Shown: positions 1 to 5,365 of the stretch, one piece after another
How the letters are laid out: every line of letters begins with the position of its first letter
Position numbering within the stretch: the first letter of the stretch is position 1
Source: CBDTTW01 sp965363675
GTDB lineage: Bacteria; Bacteroidota; Rhodothermia; Rhodothermales; DASSAV01
Assembly: GCA_965363675.1 (NCBI GenBank)
Contig: CBDTTW010000154.1
Location: 1-7,213 of the forward strand
Direction: 5' to 3'
Length of the DNA stretch: 7,213 bases
Made by a program: the position numbers and the translations under genes
The notes under the pieces: model-generated
What the model saw: only the letters and a program-made list of their open reading frames with translations
What the model was told of the DNA's origin: nothing
The model's database searches: none

Positions 1-1
1 C

Positions 2-355
2 CCCGCCGAGGCGGTGCCCTTCTACTTCGGCGCGGCGGATGTGGTGGTGCAACCGTATCTTGCGGCCACCCAAAGCGGCGTGGCGGGCCTGGCCGCGCAG
101 TTCGAGCGGCCCCTCATCGTGACGGACGTGGGGGGGCTCGCCGAAATGGTGGGCGCGGCGGGCCTCGTAGCGCCGCCCGACGACCCGGCCGCGCTCGCGG
201 CGGCCCTGCGCCGCTTCCTCGGCGATCCGGCGTTGCAGGCGCGGCTGGGCGCCGGCGCCCGGGCGCTCAAAGCGTCCCTCTCCTGGGACGCGCTTTGCCT
301 GCGCCTCGAAACGCTCATGGGCTTCGCCGCCGATTCTTCCCACGCTGATCCGTAA
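2..355 (+). CDS. glycosyltransferase family 4 protein, C-terminal fragment (5' end outside window)
   Basis: This is the last 117 codons of a reading frame already open at the left edge; the in-frame GTG at 14 is an internal valine codon, not a start. What is visible is the end of the second Rossmann (donor-binding) domain of a GT-B glycosyltransferase. It has an AADVVVQPY strand, then TQSGVAGLAAQFERP, then a LIVTDVGGLAEMV strand-turn, then the APPDDPAALAAAL segment that follows it in GT4 enzymes, and a closing amphipathic helix. GT4 enzymes transfer a sugar from a nucleotide-sugar donor to a lipid or glycan acceptor, usually at the cytoplasmic face of the membrane. The acceptor cannot be told from this part. 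The next gene starts six bases after the stop, so the two are probably co-transcribed. I am confident of the fold family; substrate unknown. Confidence 0.85.
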   Translation, partial: PAEAVPFYFGAADVVVQPYLAATQSGVAGLAAQFERPLIVTDVGGLAEMVGAAGLVAPPDDPAALAAALRRFLGDPALQARLGAGARALKASLSWDALCLRLETLMGFAADSSHADP

Positions 356-361
356 GGCGTC

Positions 362-1186
362 ATGCAATACGACCCGGTCAAGGACGCGCTCGGGCGCGCC
401 TTTAGCCAGACTCCGCTGCTCCAGAAGCTGTTCTACCGGCTGCTCGACTTTTTCTTCCTCCGCGCCTGGTACGTGCAGCGCGAGCTGAGGCGCCTTTTCG
501 CGGCCTACCCCGCCGGGCGCGCCGTCCGCGTGCTCGACGCCGGCACGGGCTTCGGGCAGTACGCCTACTTTATGGCGCGCTCCTTCCCGAACGCCCACAT
601 CCTCGCCGTGGACATCAAGCCCGATTACCTGGAGAACGCCCGCCGTTTCCTCGACCGGACGCCCTACGGCGCGCGCGTGCAAACGGCCATCGAGGACCTG
701 ACGCGCCTCGAAGCGCCCGGGCCGTTCGACCTCGTGCTCTCGGTGGACGTGATGGAGCACATCGAGGACGACCGGACGGTGTTTCGCAACTTTGCGCGCG
801 TGCTGGCCCCCGGCGGGCATGTGCTCATCAACACGCCCTCGGACCAGGGCGGCTCGGACGTGCAGGGCGAGGGCCAGGAGAGCTTCATCGGCGAGCACGT
901 CCGCGACGGCTACAACCGCGCGGCGCTCGAAGAAAAGCTGCGCGCGGCGGGCCTGGAGCCGGTGCGCAGCCTGTACACCTACGGCCGCTACGGCTCGGCG
1001 GCCTGGCGCCTGATGATCAAGTACCCCATCCTAATGATGAACACCTCGCGGGCGGCCGTGCTGCTCTTGCCGCTGTACTACCTCCCGGTGGCGCCCCTGG
1101 GCTACCTGTTGCACCGCGCCGACCTGCGCCGCCCGAACCCGACGGGGACGGGGCTGCTCGTCGTGGCGCGCAAGCCCGCCGCCTGA
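362..1186 (+). CDS. class I SAM-dependent methyltransferase (UbiE/Methyltransf_11-like)
   Basis: This 274-residue protein has the ordered motifs of a Rossmann-fold methyltransferase. Motif I, VLDAGTGFGQ, is at residues 57-66 (SAM binding). The acidic residue D84 in LAVDIK probably contacts the ribose hydroxyls. FDLVLSVDVMEHI is at 122-134 and LAPGGHVLINTP at 148-159. About 45 residues precede motif I and include an aromatic stretch around 24-37 (FYRLLDFFFLRAW). The C-terminal part (about 216-250) is hydrophobic and may contact the membrane or a lipid substrate. The ATG is preceded by AAGG four bases upstream, overlapping the stop of the glycosyltransferase. That linkage suggests methylation of a glycan, glycolipid or other cell-surface intermediate, but this is inference; the substrate is not readable from the motifs. 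Ubiquinone or menaquinone methylation is less likely because the sequence lacks the overall UbiE pattern. Confidence 0.85.
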   Translation: MQYDPVKDALGRAFSQTPLLQKLFYRLLDFFFLRAWYVQRELRRLFAAYPAGRAVRVLDAGTGFGQYAYFMARSFPNAHILAVDIKPDYLENARRFLDRTPYGARVQTAIEDLTRLEAPGPFDLVLSVDVMEHIEDDRTVFRNFARVLAPGGHVLINTPSDQGGSDVQGEGQESFIGEHVRDGYNRAALEEKLRAAGLEPVRSLYTYGRYGSAAWRLMIKYPILMMNTSRAAVLLLPLYYLPVAPLGYLLHRADLRRPNPTGTGLLVVARKPAA

Positions 1187-1225
1187 GCGGGCCTTCGCCG
1201 CTCCGTGCGTTATTCGCATTGCCGG

Positions 1226-1247
1226 AGGGCGGGTTGTCCCTATTTTT
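1226..1247 (+). terminator. weak candidate terminator after the methyltransferase gene
   Basis: In the 160-base gap before pyrG, AGGG (1226-1229) can pair with CCCT (1238-1241), and the run ATTTTT follows at 1242-1247. The stem is only four or five base pairs. A second small nested hairpin (CTCCG 1201-1205 with CGGAG 1223-1227, and TGCG 1206-1209 with CGCA 1215-1218) lies just upstream and competes for the same bases. The T-run is unusual in such GC-rich sequence, which is the main reason to list it. The gap presumably also holds the pyrG promoter, but I cannot point to one. Confidence 0.25.
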
Positions 1248-1346
1248 CAGCGCCCGGCCCCGCCGCCCGCAGACGGCGCGGGGCGTTCCCTTCCTTCCGG
1301 GCTTTTGCGCCGCCGGCGCCGAGGCCGCCAGACCGGATATCCCGCC

Positions 1347-3050
1347 GTGCAGACCAAGTACATTTTCGTGACCGGAGGCGTAACCTCCTCGCTGGGAAAA
1401 GGCATCGTGTGCGCGTCGCTGGGGCGGCTGCTCGAAGCGCGCGGGCTCCGCGTGACCATCCAGAAGCTCGACCCGTACATCAACGTAGACCCGGGCACCA
1501 TGAACCCCTACGAGCACGGCGAGGTGTACGTGACCATGGACGGCGCCGAGACCGATTTGGACCTCGGGCACTACGAGCGCTTCCTGGGTCGGCCCACCAG
1601 CCAGGCCAACAACGTCACGACGGGGCGGGTGTACCTGGAGGTCATCACGAAGGAGCGCGCCGGGGCCTACCTCGGCCGCACCGTGCAGGTGGTGCCCCAC
1701 ATCATCGACGAGATCAAGAACTGGATGCTCAAGCTGGGGGCCACCGGGCAGTACGACGTGGTCATCAGCGAGATCGGCGGCACCGTCGGCGACATCGAGA
1801 GCCAGCCTTACCTGGAGGCTATCCGCCAGCTTCGCTACGAAATGGGCTCGCGCAATGCCCTGGACGTGCACCTGACGCTCGTGCCGTACCTGGCCGCCGC
1901 CGGGGAGCTCAAGACGAAGCCCACGCAGCACTCGGTCAAGATGCTGCTCTCGCTCGGCTTGCAGCCCGACGTGCTGGTGTGCCGCGCCGAGCACCCCGTG
2001 GACAAAGACCTGCGCCGCAAAATCGCCGCCTTCTGCAACGTCGAGCCGCGCGCCGTCATCGAGACGCTCGACGCCGAGTCGATCTACGAGGTGCCGTTCC
2101 TGCTCAAGGAAGAGGGGCTCGATGAAATCGTGATCGAGCGTTTGCACCTGGCGCAGGACCTGGACGAAGGCCGGACGCTGACCGAGCCCGACCTCGACGA
2201 GTGGGTGCAGTTCCTCCGGCAGCTCAAAAACCCCAAGGGCACCGTCCGGATTGCGCTCGTGGGCAAGTACGTCGAGCACCAGGACGCCTACAAGTCCATC
2301 ACGGAAAGCTTCATCCTGAGCGGCGCCGCCCACGGCGTGCAGGTCGAGCTGGACTACGTGCTCTCGGACGCCTTGACCGCGCAGAACGTAGCCGAGAAGC
2401 TGGGCGATGCGGCCGGCATCCTCGTGGCGCCCGGCTTCGGCGAGCGCGGCATCGAGGGCAAGATCCAGGCGGTGCGCTTCGCGCGCGAGCACGACCTGCC
2501 GTTCTTCGGCATTTGCCTGGGCATGCAGGTGGCCGTCGTCGAGTTTGCGCGCCACGTGTGCGGGTGGGAGGACGCCCACTCGACCGAGTTCAACCCGGAG
2601 ACGACGCATCCGGTCATCGACATCATGGAGGAGCAGAAGCGCATCACGGACAAGGGCGGCACCATGCGCCTGGGGGCCTATGCCTGCATGCTCACCGAGG
2701 ACACGAAGGCCCGCGCCGCTTACGGCGTGCAGATGACCCGCGAGCGCCACCGCCACCGCTACGAGGTCAACAACGCCCTGCGCTACCGGCTCGCCGAGCA
2801 CGGCATGAAGTTCAGCGGCATCAACCCCGACCGCGACCTGATCGAGATCGTGGAGCTGCCCGACAAACGGTGGTTCCTCGGGACGCAGTTCCACCCGGAG
2901 TACCGGAGTACGGTGGGGCAGCCGCATCCGCTGTTCCTCTCGTTCGTGGGGGCCTGCATCGAGTACGCCAACGAAAAGGGCATCGTCAAGGCGCCGCGCC
3001 CCCCGAAGCGGCGCAAGGCGGCCCAACTCGCCACGGCGCGGGTGTACTAG
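1347..3050 (+). CDS. pyrG: CTP synthase (glutamine-hydrolysing)
   Basis: PyrG converts UTP, ATP and glutamine to CTP in the cytosol, the last step of de novo pyrimidine nucleotide synthesis. I start it at GTG 1347, because the family's N-terminus is a few residues followed by KYIFVTGGVTSSLGKG; the TTG at 1305 would only add an Arg-rich stretch. This gives 567 residues (E. coli 545). The synthetase domain (about 1-270) has the P-loop SSLGKG at 14-19, Mg-binding D72 and E142 (SEIGGTVGDI) and the UTP/CTP site KTKPTQHSV at 189-197. The class I glutamine amidotransferase domain (about 298-545) has the oxyanion-loop segment APGFGERG, nucleophile C390 in GICLGMQ, and H516/E518 in QFHPEY. All catalytic residues are present. 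A basic tail (RPPKRRKAAQ near 551-560) follows the family core. Upstream Shine-Dalgarno signal is weak. Confidence 0.98.
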   Translation: MQTKYIFVTGGVTSSLGKGIVCASLGRLLEARGLRVTIQKLDPYINVDPGTMNPYEHGEVYVTMDGAETDLDLGHYERFLGRPTSQANNVTTGRVYLEVITKERAGAYLGRTVQVVPHIIDEIKNWMLKLGATGQYDVVISEIGGTVGDIESQPYLEAIRQLRYEMGSRNALDVHLTLVPYLAAAGELKTKPTQHSVKMLLSLGLQPDVLVCRAEHPVDKDLRRKIAAFCNVEPRAVIETLDAESIYEVPFLLKEEGLDEIVIERLHLAQDLDEGRTLTEPDLDEWVQFLRQLKNPKGTVRIALVGKYVEHQDAYKSITESFILSGAAHGVQVELDYVLSDALTAQNVAEKLGDAAGILVAPGFGERGIEGKIQAVRFAREHDLPFFGICLGMQVAVVEFARHVCGWEDAHSTEFNPETTHPVIDIMEEQKRITDKGGTMRLGAYACMLTEDTKARAAYGVQMTRERHRHRYEVNNALRYRLAEHGMKFSGINPDRDLIEIVELPDKRWFLGTQFHPEYRSTVGQPHPLFLSFVGACIEYANEKGIVKAPRPPKRRKAAQLATARVY

Positions 3051-3116
3051 GGACCCTGCGCCGGGGCGCTCCCCACCGGCGGCCCCCTTCCCCGCCGGGC
3101 GGCGCCTGCTTACGGC

Positions 3117-3147
3117 CGCGCCGCTCGGGAAAGGGCGGCGCGCGTTT
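3117..3147 (+). terminator. candidate rho-independent terminator after pyrG
   Basis: Bases 3117-3126 can pair with 3133-3142 in a 10-bp, very GC-rich stem containing one G-U pair, with a six-base loop GGGAAA. The stem is followed by CGTTT. It starts 66 bases after the pyrG stop. The T-tract is only three bases long, so termination may be inefficient or depend on Rho; in such GC-rich DNA strong stems also arise by chance. Confidence 0.4.
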
Positions 3148-3281
3148 CCCCACCACGTCCCCACGCGGCAGGCGCGCGGCTCCGGCTTCCCCACGGCCGC
3201 GCCTGTTTCCTCCGGCGCGGCCCCGCTCCATGCCCGGCGCGGAGGCGGCCGCCGCCCCACACGCGCCCCCTTTTGCCCGAA

Positions 3282-3299
3282 GTGGGGGCCGGTGGGGAA
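3282..3299 (+). promoter_or_regulatory. distal tandem GTGGGG pair, 10-bp spacing
   Basis: GTGGGG begins at 3282 and again at 3292, exactly one helical turn apart and on the same face of the DNA. The arrangement is the same as the proximal pair at 3433-3450, about 150 bp closer to mraZ. Inferred to be an auxiliary MraZ site, possibly allowing looping; it could equally serve another regulator. Confidence 0.4.
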
Positions 3300-3326
3300 G
3301 GCGCCGGCCCTGCTGCATTCCCCACC
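3291..3326 (+). repeat. perfect 9-bp inverted repeat (hairpin) in the pyrG-mraZ gap
   Basis: GGTGGGGAA at 3291-3299 is the exact complement of TTCCCCACC at 3318-3326, separated by 18 bases. In RNA this would form a stable stem. No T-run follows closely, so it is not a standard terminator. Each arm is also one of the GTGGGG elements, so the symmetry may come from two opposed protein sites. Confidence 0.5.
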
Positions 3327-3432
3327 ACGGGGCGCAATGCCCTTCATACGTCGATTTGTGGGGGTTATGCGGATCAGGAGACGGATTTTTTGCAGGACCG
3401 TCCCTAAATAAGCCCCGCCGATGCGTTACCTT

Positions 3433-3450
3433 GTGGGGAGAAGTGGGGAG
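3433..3450 (+). promoter_or_regulatory. probable MraZ boxes (operator of the dcw operon)
   Basis: Two exact copies of GTGGGGAG begin at 3433 and 3443, so TGGGG repeats with five-base spacers and a 10-bp period. At the next 10-bp step (3454-3458) the complement strand reads TGGGA, and a further GTGGGG begins at 3474. E. coli MraZ is known to bind tandem TGGGN repeats with five-base spacers upstream of its own gene; the arrangement here matches that rule. The pair ends 53 bases before the mraZ ATG, so bound MraZ would repress or modulate transcription of mraZ, rsmH, ftsL and ftsI. The functional call is inferred from pattern and position. Confidence 0.65.
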
Positions 3451-3503
3451 CTATCCCATATCCGAGTCGGGATGTGGGGGGTTTGGCAAAACACGACCGA
3501 CGC

Positions 3504-3962
3504 ATGGCCGGCTTCAAGGGACGGGCCGAATACTCCGTAGACAACAAAGGCCGGGTAGCCATCCCCGCCAAGATGCGGAGCGCCCTCACGCCGGAAGCGC
3601 GCAGCACGTTCATCATCACGCGCGGGTTCGACCAGTGCGTGTACCTGTACCCGCAAGACCGCTGGGAACAGCTCGAAGTAGAGATCCGCAACCTCAATCC
3701 GTTTCAGGTGGAAAATCGCAGCTTCATCCGCGGGATGCTCATGTGGGCGGAGGACGTGACGCTCGACGCGCAGGGGCGCATCGGCGTGCCGAAGGAGCTG
3801 CTCAGCTTCGGGGGCATCGAGGACAAGACGGTCATCCTCGGCGCGCTCGACCACATCGAGCTGTGGAATCCGGAGCGGTTCAACGAGTACTACGAAGCCC
3901 AGGCTTCGGACTATGAGGGCCTGGCCGAGCGGGTCATGAAGGGCGCTCATGGGGCGGGGTAA
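3504..3962 (+). CDS. mraZ: transcriptional regulator MraZ
   Basis: MraZ is the conserved first gene of the dcw cluster, a nucleoid-associated DNA-binding protein that forms ring-shaped oligomers and controls its own operon. From ATG 3504 the protein is 152 residues, the same length as in E. coli. It has two tandem SpoVT/AbrB-type half-domains, each with the characteristic DxxxR: DNKGR at 13-17 (followed by VAIPAKMR) and DAQGR at 88-92 (followed by IGVPKEL). An in-frame GTG at 3474 would add ten residues, but it lies inside a GTGGGG box, and MAGFKGRAEYSV looks like the normal N-terminus, so I prefer 3504. No clear Shine-Dalgarno precedes it. The 3' end overlaps rsmH by 14 bases. Likely self-regulated through the boxes at 3433-3450. 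Confidence 0.95.
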   Translation: MAGFKGRAEYSVDNKGRVAIPAKMRSALTPEARSTFIITRGFDQCVYLYPQDRWEQLEVEIRNLNPFQVENRSFIRGMLMWAEDVTLDAQGRIGVPKELLSFGGIEDKTVILGALDHIELWNPERFNEYYEAQASDYEGLAERVMKGAHGAG

Positions 3963-4950
3963 ACACATGCCGCAGGAGGCGCCGGAAGGCTCGGAGCAGG
4001 AGGCGCTCCGGTACGCCAGCGCCTACCATGCGCCTGTTCTTTGCAAGGTTGTTGTGCAAACGCTGGTCACGGACCCGCGCGGCGTCTACGCCGACGGCAC
4101 CCTGGGCGGCGGCGGCCATACGGCGGCGCTGCTGGCGGCGCTGCACCCGGAGGGGCGCGTCATCGGCATCGACCAGGACGCGGACGCGCACCGGGCGGTG
4201 CAGCAGCGCCTGGCGCCGGAGATCGAGAAGGGGCGGCTCCGGCTGGTGCGGGCCAACTTCGCCGAACTCGGGCGTTTGCTGCCGGAGCTGGGCGTCGGGC
4301 GCCTGGACGGCTTACTGCTCGACCTGGGCGTGTCGTCGCACCAGTTGGACGAGGCGTCGCGAGGGTTCAGCTACGCCGCCGAAGGGGCGCTCGACATGCG
4401 CATGGACGACCGGCTGAGCCTGAGCGCCGCCGAGCTGCTCAACGAGTGGTCGGAGGCGGAGCTTCGGCGGCTGTTCTTCCGGTGGGGCGAGGAGCCGCGC
4501 GCGGCGGCGGTCGCCCGGGCGCTGGCGGCGGCCCGTCCGCTTGCGACGACGCACGACGTGGCCCGCGTCCTCCGGCGGATCGTCGCCGGGCCGGGAGCCG
4601 TCAAGACGCTGGCGCGGGTGTTTCAGGCGGTGCGGATCGCGGTCAACGGCGAGCTCGAAGCGCTCGAACGCACCCTGGGGGCGGCCCCCGAGTGGGTGCG
4701 GCCGGGCGGGCGGCTGGTGGTCATCAGCTACCACTCGCTGGAGGACCGGCCGGTAAAGCACTACCTGCGGTTCGGCAACGCGGAGGGGCGGGCCGTCAAG
4801 GACCTCTACGGCAACGTGCTCTCGCCGTGGCAGCCGCTGACGCGCAAGCCGGTGACGCCCGAGCCCGATGAGCTGCTGCACAACCCTCGGTCCCGCAGCG
4901 CGCGACTGCGCGCGGCGGAGCGGACGACATACCCGGCGCCGCCGGGCTAG
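3949..4950 (+). CDS. rsmH: 16S rRNA (cytosine(1402)-N(4))-methyltransferase RsmH
   Basis: RsmH (formerly MraW) N4-methylates C1402 in the P site of 16S rRNA, using SAM. The 333-residue frame carries the family signatures in order: YHAPVL near 26-31, motif I DGTLGGGGHT at 49-58, GIDQD at 73-77, LLLDLGVSSHQLD at 122-134, GFSY and GALDMRMD at 139-153, and ISYHSLEDRPVK at 259-270. The inserted helical domain (about 157-245) includes LNEWSEAELRRLFFRWGEE. The start is ambiguous. ATG 3949 overlaps the end of mraZ by 14 bases and has GAAGGG five bases upstream; ATG 3967 (327 residues, just past the mraZ stop) has a GGGG-rich stretch seven bases upstream. Either way translation is probably coupled to mraZ. 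Residues before about 24 are not conserved in the family as I know it, so they do not decide. Confidence 0.96.
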   Translation: MGRGKHMPQEAPEGSEQEALRYASAYHAPVLCKVVVQTLVTDPRGVYADGTLGGGGHTAALLAALHPEGRVIGIDQDADAHRAVQQRLAPEIEKGRLRLVRANFAELGRLLPELGVGRLDGLLLDLGVSSHQLDEASRGFSYAAEGALDMRMDDRLSLSAAELLNEWSEAELRRLFFRWGEEPRAAAVARALAAARPLATTHDVARVLRRIVAGPGAVKTLARVFQAVRIAVNGELEALERTLGAAPEWVRPGGRLVVISYHSLEDRPVKHYLRFGNAEGRAVKDLYGNVLSPWQPLTRKPVTPEPDELLHNPRSRSARLRAAERTTYPAPPG

Positions 4951-4958
4951 GCAGACGT

Positions 4959-4967
4959 GGAGGAAGG
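4959..4967 (+). promoter_or_regulatory. strong Shine-Dalgarno that fixes the ftsL start
   Basis: GGAGGAAGG lies just upstream of the GTG at 4970, with the GGAGG core six bases from it. This is the best ribosome binding site in the window; most other starts have weak ones. It argues for GTG 4970 rather than the earlier ATG at 4868 in the same frame, which lies inside rsmH. Confidence 0.7.
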
Positions 4968-4969
4968 CT

Positions 4970-5359
4970 GTGGAGTGGGATGCAAAAACCGTCAAGACGT
5001 GGGTTAGCCGCTCGGCTCCGGAGCCGGGCCGCCGCCCGGAGCGGCCGCAGCCGCGCCCGGCGCCGGAGGCGCTGCGGCCCGCCCCCCGGCGGCGCCTGAG
5101 CACGCTGCGCGTGGCGCTGGTGGTGGCTTTGCTGGCGGCGGCCTTCACCTTCTACATCAAGCATGTGCAGGCTACCGCCGACGTGCTGGCCGAGCTGCAG
5201 CAGGCCGAGCGCGACAATTTGCGCCTGCACCTGAAATACAACCGCCTCAAGGGCGAGCGCGACCGGGGCGTCGGCCCCGGCGTCGTGTACCGGCGGGCGA
5301 AGGCGCTGGGGCTGGAGGAAGGTTTGCAGTACGGACCCACCGTTGTCGTGGCAGAGTAA
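4970..5359 (+). CDS. ftsL: cell division protein FtsL-like, small bitopic membrane protein
   Basis: The 129-residue product starts at GTG 4970, 19 bases after rsmH. It has a basic, proline-rich cytoplasmic tail (about 12-44: many RP and AP pairs, then RRRLSTLR), one transmembrane helix (about 45-63, VALVVALLAAAFTFYI) and a short extracytoplasmic segment. The latter is heptad-like (about 68-97, VLAELQQAERDNLRLHLKYNRLKGERD), followed by YRRAKALGLEEG. This topology and its place between rsmH and ftsI are those of FtsL, which forms a coiled coil with FtsB and, with FtsQ, helps recruit and activate FtsW-FtsI at the septum. FtsL sequences diverge strongly, so the call rests on topology and gene order more than on residues. 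The tail here seems long compared with many FtsL proteins. Six bases separate it from ftsI. Confidence 0.8.
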   Translation: MEWDAKTVKTWVSRSAPEPGRRPERPQPRPAPEALRPAPRRRLSTLRVALVVALLAAAFTFYIKHVQATADVLAELQQAERDNLRLHLKYNRLKGERDRGVGPGVVYRRAKALGLEEGLQYGPTVVVAE

Positions 5360-5365
5360 CCCGGC

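Larger units (their letters stand above)
3146..3329 (+). repeat. 12-bp direct repeat TTCCCCACCACG, two copies
   Basis: The same 12 bases occur at 3146-3157 and 3318-3329, both inside the pyrG-mraZ gap. They are the longest exact match I found between the GTGGGG-type elements (read here as the complement). A shorter version, TTCCCCACG, is at 3187-3195. The two copies probably represent an extended protein-binding site rather than a mobile-element scar, since nothing between them looks inserted. Confidence 0.55.
3051..3503 (+). promoter_or_regulatory. 453-bp intergenic region with twelve GTGGGG/CCCCAC copies upstream of mraZ
   Basis: No convincing gene lies here; the open frames on both strands are low-complexity Arg/Gly/Pro/Ala translations. 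GTGGGG reads on the + strand from 3282, 3292, 3358, 3433, 3443 and 3474. Its complement CCCCAC reads from 3071, 3148, 3159, 3189, 3255 and 3320. Eight of the twelve extend to GTGGGGA. Elsewhere in the window I saw only isolated copies (for example 128, 1695, 2913, 2946, 4482). The left half carries the complement orientation and the right half mostly the direct orientation. Base composition drops in G+C around 3384-3410 (a T6 run, then CTAAATAAG), the likeliest place for the dcw promoter, but no element matches a consensus at proper spacing. The region probably carries both the end of the pyrG transcript and the control region of mraZ. Confidence 0.6.

Noticed and set aside
1305..1346. TTG 1305 as the start of pyrG
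   Set aside because: It would add 14 Arg-rich residues not seen in the family; GTG 1347 places the start at the usual distance from the P-loop.
2986..3318. Small - strand open frames in the pyrG-mraZ gap (75-110 codons)
   Set aside because: They consist of low-complexity Arg/Gly/Pro/Ala, overlap each other in different frames, and have no ribosome site or motif.
1017..3347. 776-codon open frame on the - strand, antisense to pyrG
   Set aside because: It lies wholly over pyrG and flanks and its product is Arg/Gly/His/Leu/Val-rich with no domain. Long antisense frames are expected opposite GC-rich genes with strong third-position bias.
3355..3440. Bacteroidota-type (TTTG / TAnnTTTG) or sigma70-type promoter before mraZ
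   Set aside because: Fragments such as TTTG 3355, TTG 3390, TAAATA 3405 and TACCTTG 3427 exist, but no pair has acceptable spacing, so I do not call a specific promoter.
3474..3503. GTG 3474 as the start of mraZ
   Set aside because: It falls within a GTGGGG box and adds ten atypical residues before MAGFKG, which is the normal N-terminus and gives the usual 152-residue length.
3051..3503. CRISPR array or mobile-element remnant in the repeat-rich gap
   Set aside because: The repeats are 6-12 bases, irregularly spaced and in both orientations; there are no long spacers, terminal inverted repeats, target duplication or transposase fragment.
2201..3916. 571-codon + strand frame running from pyrG across the gap into mraZ
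   Set aside because: It is an out-of-frame reading of pyrG and mraZ; the product is a low-complexity Arg/Ala/Gly/Pro string.
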